From positions 62,001 through 126,000 of the forward strand of contig NZ_JACJUK010000004.1 of assembly GCF_014235875.1 (NCBI RefSeq): a stretch of 64,000 bases of DNA, given 5' to 3'. Position numbers and translations under genes: made by a program. The DNA is from Croceivirga lutea (GTDB lineage Bacteria > Bacteroidota > Bacteroidia > Flavobacteriales > Flavobacteriaceae). Below are positions 8,081-16,661 of the stretch, in pieces (position 1 is the stretch's first letter; every line of letters begins with the position of its first letter). The notes below the pieces were generated by a model. The model ran no database searches and was not told the origin of the DNA. It saw nothing but the letters and a program-made list of their open reading frames with translations.

Positions 8081-11000
8081 ATGAAAAAAGATGAAAACGA
8101 CATTTTTCGGTTGAACAAATGGCGGTTAGTTGGTGTTAGTTTGGTTTTGCTGTTTTTCTCATTTACAGTTCAAGCTCAAATACAAGCCGTATCTGGGACT
8201 GTTACTGATGTAAACGGTGAACCAATTCCAGGAGTTAACGTGGTGCAGAAAGGAACTACTAACGGGGTTTCCACAGATTTTGATGGAAATTATACCTTAA
8301 ACTTAGTGCCGAGCTCACGTGTTTTAGCGTTTTCTTATATCGGTTTTGATACCCAAGAAATCACTGTAAACTCTACTACAATTAATGTCACCCTTGAAGA
8401 AGATGCCCAAAGTCTAGATGAAGTTGTAATCATAGGTTACGCAAAAGTATCTAGAGAAAAAGTACTTGGTGCATTATCTTCTGTAAAGTCAGAAAAAATT
8501 GCCGAAGTAACTCCAACTAATGCTTTTGAAGGTGTTCAAGGTCGATTAGCCGGGGTGCAAATTGCAACCAATGGTGGTCCAGGTGCCGGATTTGATATCA
8601 GGGTAAGGGGTACTTCTACCTTTAGTGCTGGTGGTACCGGTCCGTTGTACGTTGTTGACGGTCAACAATTGGATAATATAGATAATATTGATCCTAACGA
8701 TATTGCTTCTTTAGAAGTGTTAAAAGATGGTGCAACAACAGCAATATATGGTACAAGGGGAGCTAACGGTGTTGTTTTAATCACAACAAAATCAGGTAAA
8801 AAAGGAGAAGTTAGTGTTGATGTTAATGTTGTTACCGGTGTAAATTCTTTAAACGGAGCAATACCGGTTGCAAATACCAGACAACGTTTGTTTTACGAAG
8901 ATGTAAGAAGAACAGATGCGCAAAGGCAAAACCCAATCGGAGCACAAAGAGACTCTTTAAATTTGCTTTACAGAAATTCTTTTGATCTTCAAGACTTAAT
9001 TACAAGAGCCGGTTTTAGAAACCAGGTTAACGTAGCTGTTAGTGCAGGAAATGAAAAAGCAAGAGCGTACTGGAATACTGGTTTTTTAAACGAAGATGGT
9101 ATTGTAGTAAATAGCAATTTCAGAAGAATAAATACACGTCTTAAAATTGATTTCATGCCAAGCAAAAAACTAACCTTTGGCACTAATTTTAATGCGTCAT
9201 TTGAAGAATTTAATGGATTGAGTGAAAATCAAGTATTTCAACAACTTGTAGAACGTATTGCTTATTTTCCTGTGCTTGAGCCAAATGGAGACTTTACTCC
9301 AGAAATCGCAGGTCGACAAAATCCTTTAGCTGAAGCAAATCTAAGAGAACTTAGACTCCGAACATGGAGAGGACAAAGTTTTAGTTTTGCACAATATGAG
9401 ATATTACCTTCACTTACTTTAAAGTCGACACTTGGTTTAAACTTTAGATTACGTAGAAATAATGATTTTCAACCACTCCTAGTTTTAAATCCAAGAAACA
9501 CTAATCCTTTAGCAAGTTTCAGAGATAGAATTGATTATGATATTCAACAAGAAAATTTCGTCAATTACACCAACGAGTTTGGTAAACACAGTGTTTCTGC
9601 TTTTGCAGGTATGCAAATTTTAAAGAGATATAGAGAAGAATTTGGTATTTCTAATGCATTATTTGTTTCTGAAGATATACAAACATTCAATAATGCTGAT
9701 CCAGATGGATTAGGCATTAATTCAGGCCAGACTTTTAATACTAGAAGTAATCTGTACTCTTTATTTACCGGTTTTAATTATGATTTTGATAATAGATATT
9801 TAATAAGTGCAACCCTTAGAAGAGATGGTTCCTCAAGATTTGGAGAAAATAACGAATTTGGTTATTTCCCATCTGGATCAATAGGCTGGAGGGTAAGTAA
9901 TGAATCTTTCCTAAAAGGTAATACTGTATTAAACAACCTATTACTTAGAGCCAGTTATGGAGAAACTGGTAATGACAGAATAGGTGATTATGAATTTACA
10001 TCGGCTTTGGTTCCAGGTGCTATCTATGATGGTATCAGTGGAGTACAACCTACGAGATTAGGTAACCCTAATCTAAGCTGGGAAAGTACAAATGCAACTA
10101 ATATCGGTTTTGATTTGGGTATGTTCAGAAATAGATTAACAATCAATTTTGATGTTTGGAGAAAAGATACCGAAGATCTTTTGGCTAATGTTCCATTGCC
10201 AGAAGAATCAGGATTTAGTTCAATTAGACAAAATGTTGGAGCAGTGCGTAACCAAGGTATCGATTTAAATGTTGGCGGTACTATTATTAAGGCACCAAAC
10301 TTTCAGTGGAATAGTAATTTCAATATTAGTTTTCAAGAGAATGAAGTTACTAAGTTAGCTGGTGGCACGCCTTTTCAATCGGGAAATTATATTATAGAAG
10401 AAGGACAGCCCATAGGTAATATTTTTGGATTTAAGAATTTAGGTGTTTTTCAATATGATGAGTCTAATGCCTTTACAGATGACGGGGTACAATTAACCCC
10501 AAATTTTGACACAGAGGGCGAGTTCACCAATTACACTTTAAATGGTCAGGAGTTTACAGGTAACGTAAATCAAATACGAAATGATGGTAGAGTAGCCCAA
10601 GGCGGCGATATTATCTGGGATGATGTAGACGGTGATTTTGTAATAACTAATGAAGACAGACAAGTTATTGGTAACGGTTTGCCTACCGCTTTTGGAGGCT
10701 TTAACAACGATTTTACCTATAAGGATATCACGTTAAGTTTTCTATTCGATTTTACTTTGGGCAATGACACTTGGAGACGTTGGGACGAATTACGAAACGA
10801 TTTGAATTCTTCTAATGAAACTCCTGGGCCCGACCGTATTGAAGGTTCGTGGCAAAATCCTGGTGATATAACGGTTTACCCTAGGTTAAATAGAGTTCCA
10901 CAAAATAGAGATAGACCAAATAGTTTTTATGTAACAGATGGTAGCTTTATAAAGCTAAGGTTTGTAAGACTAGGTTATAACGTTCCACAATCTGCATTAG

Positions 11001-11185
11001 ACAGATTAGGCTTTTTAAAGAAATGTTCATTCTTTATTTCAGGAAATAATTTGTTGACATGGACAAATTATCCAGGGTATAACCCTGAATTGGGTACACG
11101 AGGTAATCCACTACAGCCAGGTTTGGATAATCTTAGATTTCCGAATGATCGTGAAGTAATATTTGGAATGAATCTTAAATTTTAA
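8081..11185 (+). CDS. SusC/RagA-type TonB-linked outer-membrane transporter
   Basis: 1034 residues. A signal peptide (to about residue 33) is followed by a carboxypeptidase-regulatory-like beta-sandwich (about 36-110, beginning VSGTVTDVNGEPIPGVNV). Then come the TonB box/plug region (DEVVIIGYAKVSREKVLGAL, GANGVVLITTK) and a 22-strand barrel. SusC proteins import oligosaccharides bound by their SusD lipoprotein partner, whose gene follows after 11 bp. Proximity to the rhamnose operon suggests a rhamnose-containing oligosaccharide as cargo. The 218-bp gap upstream contains the 10-mer GAACTATTAA twice (near 7910 and 8055) but no convincing TAnnTTTG. Confidence 0.93.
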   Translation: MKKDENDIFRLNKWRLVGVSLVLLFFSFTVQAQIQAVSGTVTDVNGEPIPGVNVVQKGTTNGVSTDFDGNYTLNLVPSSRVLAFSYIGFDTQEITVNSTTINVTLEEDAQSLDEVVIIGYAKVSREKVLGALSSVKSEKIAEVTPTNAFEGVQGRLAGVQIATNGGPGAGFDIRVRGTSTFSAGGTGPLYVVDGQQLDNIDNIDPNDIASLEVLKDGATTAIYGTRGANGVVLITTKSGKKGEVSVDVNVVTGVNSLNGAIPVANTRQRLFYEDVRRTDAQRQNPIGAQRDSLNLLYRNSFDLQDLITRAGFRNQVNVAVSAGNEKARAYWNTGFLNEDGIVVNSNFRRINTRLKIDFMPSKKLTFGTNFNASFEEFNGLSENQVFQQLVERIAYFPVLEPNGDFTPEIAGRQNPLAEANLRELRLRTWRGQSFSFAQYEILPSLTLKSTLGLNFRLRRNNDFQPLLVLNPRNTNPLASFRDRIDYDIQQENFVNYTNEFGKHSVSAFAGMQILKRYREEFGISNALFVSEDIQTFNNADPDGLGINSGQTFNTRSNLYSLFTGFNYDFDNRYLISATLRRDGSSRFGENNEFGYFPSGSIGWRVSNESFLKGNTVLNNLLLRASYGETGNDRIGDYEFTSALVPGAIYDGISGVQPTRLGNPNLSWESTNATNIGFDLGMFRNRLTINFDVWRKDTEDLLANVPLPEESGFSSIRQNVGAVRNQGIDLNVGGTIIKAPNFQWNSNFNISFQENEVTKLAGGTPFQSGNYIIEEGQPIGNIFGFKNLGVFQYDESNAFTDDGVQLTPNFDTEGEFTNYTLNGQEFTGNVNQIRNDGRVAQGGDIIWDDVDGDFVITNEDRQVIGNGLPTAFGGFNNDFTYKDITLSFLFDFTLGNDTWRRWDELRNDLNSSNETPGPDRIEGSWQNPGDITVYPRLNRVPQNRDRPNSFYVTDGSFIKLRFVRLGYNVPQSALDRLGFLKKCSFFISGNNLLTWTNYPGYNPELGTRGNPLQPGLDNLRFPNDREVIFGMNLKF

Positions 11186-11196
11186 ACTGTATTACA

Positions 11197-12768
11197 ATGA
11201 CAACTTTTAAAATAAGAAAATACACAAAATATATTCTTGCGGTAATCATTCTATTTATGGGTGTTACTTCTTGTGAAGAATTGGTGGATGAATCCCCAAT
11301 CAGTGAAATTGACCCAGAAAACTTTTTTAATAACAACAATGATGCACTTGCAGCTGTAATTGGTGTTTATGATGCCATGCAACCTGCCTTTAGAGTTAAG
11401 CATTATTTATGGGGAGAGTTTAGGGGAGATAGCTACATCAACGGTAATGATGGTGCAAATGCAAATAATATTGAACTTACTTCTAATGATGTAACTTCTG
11501 GTAATTCGCCTGCTTTAAGATGGGATAATTTTTATACCATGATAAATAGGGCAAATGAGGCAATTGTAAATATTCCAACAATTGATGGATTTGACGCAAA
11601 CCTATTGGCTGAAGCCTATGCTTTAAGGGCATATGCGTACTTTCAGGCAGTTAGAGTTTGGGGTTCAGTACCAGTATTCACTGAGCCTACTAGATCTCCT
11701 GAAGATTTACAAAAAGAAAGAACACCAGCAACAACAATTATTAATGAATTAATTATTCCAGATATGCTTGCGGCTGAGGCAAACATGGATATTGGTCGAA
11801 TATCAGACCCTTTCAGATTTTCTTTAACTAGTATTTGGGCTTTGCAAGCAGATGTGTACGGGTTTTTAGGAGAGGATGGTAACGCAAAAGAAGCGCTTGA
11901 AAAAATTATTAATAGCAACCAGTTTCGTTTAGCAAATTCTCCTGAGGAATGGCAAGATATGTTTTTAAATGACAATGGTAATCCGTTTGATGCAGATTCC
12001 GAAAGTGATGGTCCTTTTAAAGTAATGCAAGGTCCAGAATTAATGATGTCTATTAAATTTAGTTTAGATGAAAGTCAAGGTACAGGTAATGCTAATAGAT
12101 CAGGTGTTTTTTCATTGTTTTTTGCAGGGATACCTTCTTTTACTTTATCACCAGCTTTAGAGAATAAATGGAGAGAAAAATTTCCGATAGATTCTATTTT
12201 ATGGGTAACAAAATATCCAGATACAAATCCTGTATTAACCAATCCAGAAACTGGAAGTTTTGTCTATGGTGATTATCGTTATTATTTATGTAGAGAAGGT
12301 TTTACAAACCTTGAACTAAAAGGCGTTGGTAATGCCAGACTTGCTAAATACAACAAGTTTAATTACAATGTAAGTTTAGACGATTCAGATATTGTATTAT
12401 ATAGATACTCTCACATTATATTGTTCTTAGCAGAAATTGAAAATAGGTTAGGCAATACTGGTCAATCACTTGAATTAATTAATGAATTTAGAACAGCAAG
12501 ACAATTACCTTCAGTAACAGAAATAGAATTTGGAGCTACTGAAGATGAAAGAGAGTTGTTTATTTTAGATGAGCGCCATTTGGAACTAATTGGAGAAGCA
12601 CAAAGATGGTGGGATTTACGCCGAACTAACAGAGCACTAGAGATATTGAATCCTATTTTAGATACGCTGTCAACTGGTACACCTCTTACACAAGAGCGAC
12701 TATTATTCCCAATTTTTGATGAACATTTGGTTGAAAACCCATTACTTGAACAAACACCTGGTTACTAA
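11197..12768 (+). CDS. SusD/RagB-type surface glycan-binding lipoprotein
   Basis: 523 residues with a lipoprotein signal ending in GVTSC (lipidated Cys near residue 26). The N-terminal SusD-like TPR region (AYALRAYAYFQAVRVWG near residue 147) and the C-terminal RagB/SusD segment with ERHLELIGEAQRWWDLRRT are diagnostic. The protein should cap the SusC barrel at the cell surface and recognise the carbohydrate. It is the second gene of a three-gene operon and is followed after 16 bp by a fasciclin-like lipoprotein. Length is normal for the family. Confidence 0.93.
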   Translation: MTTFKIRKYTKYILAVIILFMGVTSCEELVDESPISEIDPENFFNNNNDALAAVIGVYDAMQPAFRVKHYLWGEFRGDSYINGNDGANANNIELTSNDVTSGNSPALRWDNFYTMINRANEAIVNIPTIDGFDANLLAEAYALRAYAYFQAVRVWGSVPVFTEPTRSPEDLQKERTPATTIINELIIPDMLAAEANMDIGRISDPFRFSLTSIWALQADVYGFLGEDGNAKEALEKIINSNQFRLANSPEEWQDMFLNDNGNPFDADSESDGPFKVMQGPELMMSIKFSLDESQGTGNANRSGVFSLFFAGIPSFTLSPALENKWREKFPIDSILWVTKYPDTNPVLTNPETGSFVYGDYRYYLCREGFTNLELKGVGNARLAKYNKFNYNVSLDDSDIVLYRYSHIILFLAEIENRLGNTGQSLELINEFRTARQLPSVTEIEFGATEDERELFILDERHLELIGEAQRWWDLRRTNRALEILNPILDTLSTGTPLTQERLLFPIFDEHLVENPLLEQTPGY

Positions 12769-12784
12769 TTAAAAATCTATTAAA

Positions 12785-13504
12785 ATGAAATATCTTATTA
12801 ATAAAATAAAAGCGATAACAGCGTTAACCTTAGTGTTAGCAACGGTCGGTTGTGATTTAGAGCTTCAGGATAGATTTGTATTTAAACCTGATGTTAGTTT
12901 AGAAGACCCTTACAAAGACATTACTGCTTGGCAGTTTTTAAGTTCTAGCCAAGTTAATAATCAATTTAATGAAGATGGTACGTTAATAGGTGATAATTAT
13001 GATTATATGTCAGCTGCCATAGCAGCAGCAGGTTTGATAGATGAATATAATACTCCTAATGATGGCAGAACATTTTTAATGTTGAATAATAATGCCTTTC
13101 TTGGTAATGGAGATGTAATAGCTTTAGTTACGGGTAGCCCCGATATAGAGGAGGGTGAAACTCCCGAAGAGGTTATGGCGAGAGCAGATTTAGATGTGCT
13201 TAGACTTATATTACGTTATCATATAATATCAACTTACATAACCCAAAATGACCCTCTTGTTGAATTTGGAGTAAATTATACATTTCAAACCTTGATACCA
13301 GGTGAAGAGGGTTTAATAGTTTTAAGAAGAGATGATAGGTTGAGAGTTGACGTTAATAGGTCTCCAGCTCCTTTGCCAAGTACAGCAACAGGTGGTGGCA
13401 ATAATGAACGTATCAGAAATTATAATTATGTTTTTAGCAATGGTATTGGTCATAGTCTAAACGATCCCGTTAGAAATCAACCATATCCATCTCCTAACAT
13501 ATAA
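12785..13504 (+). CDS. Fasciclin-like lipoprotein of the SusC/D operon
   Basis: 239 residues with a lipoprotein signal ending at the Cys in TVGC (about residue 23). Residues about 50-170 contain fasciclin-like features: AAGLIDEYN, the 'fail-safe' loop equivalent GRTFLMLNNNAFLG, and LDVLRLILRYHII. These parallel AAGL..., FTVFAPTNDAF and L..I..YHVV in a canonical FAS1 domain. It occupies the position often held by SusE/SusF-type surface proteins, so it may bind glycan or matrix at the surface. FAS1 similarity is by eye and divergent. Confidence 0.6.
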   Translation: MKYLINKIKAITALTLVLATVGCDLELQDRFVFKPDVSLEDPYKDITAWQFLSSSQVNNQFNEDGTLIGDNYDYMSAAIAAAGLIDEYNTPNDGRTFLMLNNNAFLGNGDVIALVTGSPDIEEGETPEEVMARADLDVLRLILRYHIISTYITQNDPLVEFGVNYTFQTLIPGEEGLIVLRRDDRLRVDVNRSPAPLPSTATGGGNNERIRNYNYVFSNGIGHSLNDPVRNQPYPSPNI

Positions 13505-13531
13505 GAATTAGTTTTGAGTTAGTTTAGTTTT

Positions 13532-13566
13532 CCCCATAACTATTGAATTAGTTATGGGGATTTCTA
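13532..13566 (+). terminator. Terminator of the SusC/SusD/fasciclin operon
   Basis: Arms CCCCATAAC (13532-13540) and GTTATGGGG (13551-13559) form a perfect 9-bp stem with a 10-base loop, followed by a T-rich tail, 28 bp after the last gene of the operon. Confidence 0.75.
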
Positions 13567-13865
13567 TTGCATTTTTTTAATAATACTTATGTTACTAAAA
13601 CAGAGATGTAAGGCGATTAAGGTTAACCAGTAAAAATGAAGTATAGCTATGTAACATGGACTATTTTGTACTATTTATTCGTGATTATTCGCCTAACCTA
13701 ATATCAGGAATTTTTAAAATTGATACTCGGTAAAATAGGATGAATTTTCGTCAAAAGTTGAAAATTAAAAATACAATTTACTCTATCCTCAACTCGTTCT
13801 TTATGGCTTCTTAAAATGTTTATCATCTTGTTTTTAATCTACTTAACAAAGGTCATTTATAGGAC
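13567..13865. other. Intergenic stretch without recognisable gene
   Basis: About 300 bases between the SusC/D terminator and the tRNA terminator. No reading frame with coding character was seen on either strand, and no repeat or tRNA-like fold. The sequence is AT-rich and may be remnant DNA or hold an undetected small RNA. Confidence 0.5.
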
Positions 13866-13900
13866 AAAAAAAAACGCTCAAGCTAGCTTGGCGTTTTTTA
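13866..13900 (-). terminator. Terminator of tRNA-Arg
   Basis: An AAAAACGC/GCGTTTTT stem with an AAGCTAGCTTG core gives a symmetric hairpin with A/T runs on both sides. It lies 19 bases past the tRNA 3' end on the minus strand and has a long U tract in that direction. Confidence 0.75.
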
Positions 13901-13918
13901 TTTCGAATTATTAATTCG

Positions 13919-13992
13919 TGACCTCGGCAGGATTCAAACCTGCAACCTTCTGAGCCGTAATCAGATGCGCTATTCAGTTGCGCCACGAGGCC
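13919..13992 (-). tRNA. tRNA-Arg (anticodon ACG)
   Basis: 74 nt, folded by eye. The acceptor stem GGCCTCG/CGAGGTC has one G-U pair. The anticodon stem is TCTGA/TCAGA with loop TTACGGC, giving anticodon ACG. A T-arm with the GTTTGAATC loop is present, and the discriminator base is A. The CCA end is not encoded. The ACG anticodon (read as ICG after deamination) decodes CGU/CGC/CGA arginine codons. Confidence 0.95.
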
Positions 13993-14007
13993 GTTTTTAA
14001 TGGGGTG

Positions 14008-14037
14008 CAAATATATTTCTTTTTACTTTTACCACAA
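14008..14037 (-). promoter_or_regulatory. Promoter of tRNA-Arg
   Basis: On the minus strand a TTG (-33, complement of 14035-14037) and TATATTTG (-7, complement of 14008-14015) are separated by 19 bases, matching the Bacteroidota sigma-ABfr promoter. The -7 box lies 16 bases before the tRNA 5' end. Confidence 0.75.
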
Positions 14038-14057
14038 AATCACTTCAAAAACTTTCT

Positions 14058-14570
14058 ATGAATTTTGCTGAATATATTAGAGATGTGCCCGATTTTCCTG
14101 AAAAAGGTGTGGTTTTTAAAGATATAACGCCACTTTTAAAAAGTAATGAAGCTTTGGTTGCCGCTACAAATGAGCTGCTTGCTAAGGTGAAAGACTTAAA
14201 AATTGATAAAGTGGTTGGGGTAGATAGTAGAGGATTTATTTTTGCACCATTACTGGCTTCTAAATTAAATGCAGGTTTTGTACCCGTTAGAAAAGTTGGC
14301 AAGTTACCTTATATAACGGCTGCTGAAAATTACGATTTAGAATACGGTTCAGATACCTTAGAAATTCATTTAGATGCTATAGAGCCTGGTGAGCATGTTT
14401 TGGTGCATGATGATGTTCTTGCTACAGGAGGCACGGCAGGTGCGGTATGCAAGTTAGTAGAACAATTAGGAGGTAAGGTGGTACAATGTAATTTCTTAAT
14501 TCATTTATCTTTTTTAAATGGGCAAGATAAATTGAAACCCTACCAGATAGCTTCACTTTTAACGTATTAA
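14058..14570 (+). CDS. apt: Adenine phosphoribosyltransferase
   Basis: 170 residues, the standard length. It converts adenine and PRPP to AMP in purine salvage. The N-terminal PDFPEKGVVFKDITPLL segment and the PRPP-binding loop VLVHDDVLATGGTAGA (about residues 113-128) are characteristic, and GVDSRGFIFAPLLA is also present. It is a single gene, convergent with a 49-residue gene whose stop codon overlaps its own by three bases. Confidence 0.96.
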   Translation: MNFAEYIRDVPDFPEKGVVFKDITPLLKSNEALVAATNELLAKVKDLKIDKVVGVDSRGFIFAPLLASKLNAGFVPVRKVGKLPYITAAENYDLEYGSDTLEIHLDAIEPGEHVLVHDDVLATGGTAGAVCKLVEQLGGKVVQCNFLIHLSFLNGQDKLKPYQIASLLTY

Positions 14571-14716
14571 TCCAAAGCTTTTTTGGTTACAAAAGCACGG
14601 TAACCTATTAGTGCTAATTGCCACTTTTTGGCTTTGGCAATATCCAAACCTTTTTTCGTCATAGAAGGTAAAATGGCCTTATTAAACTTGGCTAAAAATT
14701 TATAGAAACCTTTCAT
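14567..14716 (-). CDS. Small conserved basic protein (49 aa), unknown function
   Basis: ATG at 14716, TAA at 14567-14569, giving a 49-residue Lys-rich protein (10 Lys) with the core KGLDIAKAKKWQLALIGYRAFVTKKALD. Its residue pattern looks clearly coding. I recall near-identical small proteins in other Flavobacteriia, sometimes mislabelled SsrA-binding protein; that recollection is unverified. It is convergent with apt, sharing the stop-codon bases. It is preceded by the terminator of the SPFH gene, so it must have its own promoter or depend on readthrough. No function can be assigned. Confidence 0.75.
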   Translation of the reverse strand: MKGFYKFLAKFNKAILPSMTKKGLDIAKAKKWQLALIGYRAFVTKKALD

Positions 14717-14741
14717 TATTTAGTTTTTGCCAAAATACAAA

Positions 14742-14772
14742 AAGCTCTGAAAGCAAAATGCTTCAGAGCTTA
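14742..14772 (-). terminator. Terminator of the SPFH gene
   Basis: A long stem AAGCTCTGAAAGC/GCTTCAGAGCTT with a short A-rich loop lies 28 bases after the SPFH stop codon on the minus strand and is followed there by a T-rich stretch. Confidence 0.75.
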
Positions 14773-14799
14773 GTAAAGGTTGATTGAAATATGTTGTCG

Positions 14800-16134
14800 T
14801 TACTTGTTGTCTGTTTCCATCATTTTTTTGGCCAAATCAGCACCAATTAATGACTCAAGAAGGTTGCCATTGGCAGAACTTCCTTTGTTACCATCAATAT
14901 AAATTTCAGGTAAGTTTAGACTTTTTAATTGCCCAGCAACACCTACAGCGGTTTTATATTCCCACTCGGCACGCTCTTGTGGGGTTAAACCGGCACCTAC
15001 AAGTTTTGCGTTCTGATACGCTTCAGCGTCTGCAGCAACTTTCTTGCTTTGCGCTTTATACTTTTCTACTTCAAACTGCTTTTTTTCTTTAACAAGGTTA
15101 AATTCAGCAACTTTAGCTTCAGTTTCAGCAGCAATGGTTTTCTGAATTTGCTCTTTTTCTAACCGAGCACGCTCGGCAGCTTTTTCTGCTTCACCACGAG
15201 CTTTTTCTTTCTGAGCCCTGTAAAACTCACGCTCAGCCTGCTGCTTTTCTAATTGGGTCTGTGCCACCTCTTCTTTCTGTAATTGCAAACGCTTATCAAA
15301 AGTTTCTTCCCAATCAATTTCAGTTACTACGGCTTGTACAACAGTTAAACCATAAGCTTTTAAAGAGTTGCCTTTTTCACGAACAGGTAACCCATTTTCA
15401 TATTTAATTCGAAATCTTTTTTGCTTAGATTCTTTATTAACTACGGTTCGTACTACAGAAGAATCTCCAATAATCTCTTTGGGTTGATTTTCATTATACT
15501 CTTCTAAAACATACATACCGTTTTCTAATTGGTCTTTAAAATACCTGTCAAAATCTGATGCTTGACCAGATATGTAATCTTGCGCATCCATAAGTTTACA
15601 AGTGTTTTTAATACTTTGGTCAATGTTAGGTATAATACGAGAACGAATCAGGTTCATTTCGGTTTTATTACGGTCAGCAACTGATAAAAACTGAGTTTCA
15701 TCTTCGGTGTTGATACTAATAACTACACTAGTTGCTATCCGTGCCTTAACCGCATCACTAAACGCCCAATATTTGGCTTTGTCTACATTGGCATATTCAC
15801 TTTGCTCACCCAAATCACCTTCTGAATTTGGGATTACGTATTTAATAGGCAGTTCAAACTGAATGGGAATTAATCTACCCCACATCTTACTATGTATACC
15901 TTGCCTAAAAATAGCTTTTTGACCGCCCCAAGGATACTGTACCGCATAGGCCGTTCCTGGTTCTGCATAAAAGAAAGTTCCAGTTACAATACTTAGTAGC
16001 AAACCAAATAAAACAATTTGTAAGCTACGTTTAGAGCTAAACTTATTTAAAAATGCAGAGTTTTTAACTAAGGATTTTAGTAGTAAAGTGGCTAAGCCAA
16101 AGACAATAACGAGTATTCCTAAGAGTGTTAACAT
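14800..16134 (-). CDS. SPFH/band-7 domain membrane protein
   Basis: 444 residues. Two N-terminal hydrophobic segments (about 1-18 and 39-60) are followed by a band-7/prohibitin-like domain (about 65-290). Then comes a long charged Ala/Glu/Lys/Gln coiled coil (about 285-385, with repeated EKQQAEREFYRAQKEKARGE-like heptads), ending in a short globular tail. Such proteins form oligomeric membrane scaffolds similar to flotillin or prohibitin. The client is not indicated by neighbours. A possible 20-residue hydrophobic peptide gene lies 70 bp upstream on the same strand. Confidence 0.85.
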   Translation of the reverse strand: MLTLLGILVIVFGLATLLLKSLVKNSAFLNKFSSKRSLQIVLFGLLLSIVTGTFFYAEPGTAYAVQYPWGGQKAIFRQGIHSKMWGRLIPIQFELPIKYVIPNSEGDLGEQSEYANVDKAKYWAFSDAVKARIATSVVISINTEDETQFLSVADRNKTEMNLIRSRIIPNIDQSIKNTCKLMDAQDYISGQASDFDRYFKDQLENGMYVLEEYNENQPKEIIGDSSVVRTVVNKESKQKRFRIKYENGLPVREKGNSLKAYGLTVVQAVVTEIDWEETFDKRLQLQKEEVAQTQLEKQQAEREFYRAQKEKARGEAEKAAERARLEKEQIQKTIAAETEAKVAEFNLVKEKKQFEVEKYKAQSKKVAADAEAYQNAKLVGAGLTPQERAEWEYKTAVGVAGQLKSLNLPEIYIDGNKGSSANGNLLESLIGADLAKKMMETDNK

Positions 16135-16204
16135 AGGTTCAAAAATTTAAAGTTGGACATTGGTTTTTTTTGATTTCTGAAATAGAAATCGCTAATCGAA
16201 AAGA

Positions 16205-16267
16205 TTAGAGTAATATTCCCACAATGGTTATGAGAACAGAAAGTAAAAATTTAACTACAGTAATCAT
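16205..16267 (-). CDS. Possible 20-residue hydrophobic micropeptide
   Basis: ATG at 16267 opens a 20-codon frame (start MITVVKFLLSVLITIVGILL, stop TAA at 16205) that reads as a single membrane-spanning segment with one Lys. It lies just upstream of the SPFH gene on the same strand. The composition is reasonable for a small membrane protein, but so short a frame can arise by chance. No promoter or family match was recognised. Confidence 0.3.
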   Translation of the reverse strand: MITVVKFLLSVLITIVGILL

Positions 16268-16600
16268 TTTTGGTTGAATTTAATTGCTTAGCTAGCTCAG
16301 CTTTTGGTTGATAAATAATTTGTTTTTTGATGATTGTCCAATCAATATAAAATGAGATAAGTCATGTTTGCAACCAAACCGTAGTTTTTTATTAAAATTG
16401 AATACGAATATGTAAGTAAAATAATGTTTTAGCCTTCGATATTTATGTGACCTGCTTCAGTACGATTAAAAAAATTAATAGTAAAAACATAAAATAGGAT
16501 GAACTGTAAGATTTTAAGGGTGTTTTTGGACGGTTTTTTAAAATACAAGGGGCTTTTCGTTTAAAAAAGTGATAAAAATGGCATTTTCATTTTTTGAAGC
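16268..16600. other. Intergenic stretch without recognisable gene
   Basis: About 330 bases of AT-rich DNA between the putative micropeptide and the BlaR1-operon terminator. I see no convincing reading frame, repeat family or RNA fold. It presumably contains the promoter for the SPFH gene, but no TAnnTTTG box on the minus strand stood out. Confidence 0.5.
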
Positions 16601-16602
16601 AT

Positions 16603-16634
16603 AAAAAAACCGACACAAAATTGTACCGGTTTTC
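16603..16634 (-). terminator. Terminator of the blaI-blaR1-like operon
   Basis: An AACCGACACAA/TTGTACCGGTT stem with one mismatch lies 28 bases past the BlaR1-like stop codon, with a T-run on the minus strand. Confidence 0.7.
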
Positions 16635-16661
16635 TCCGTTTTTGGATTGATGATAATTAAT

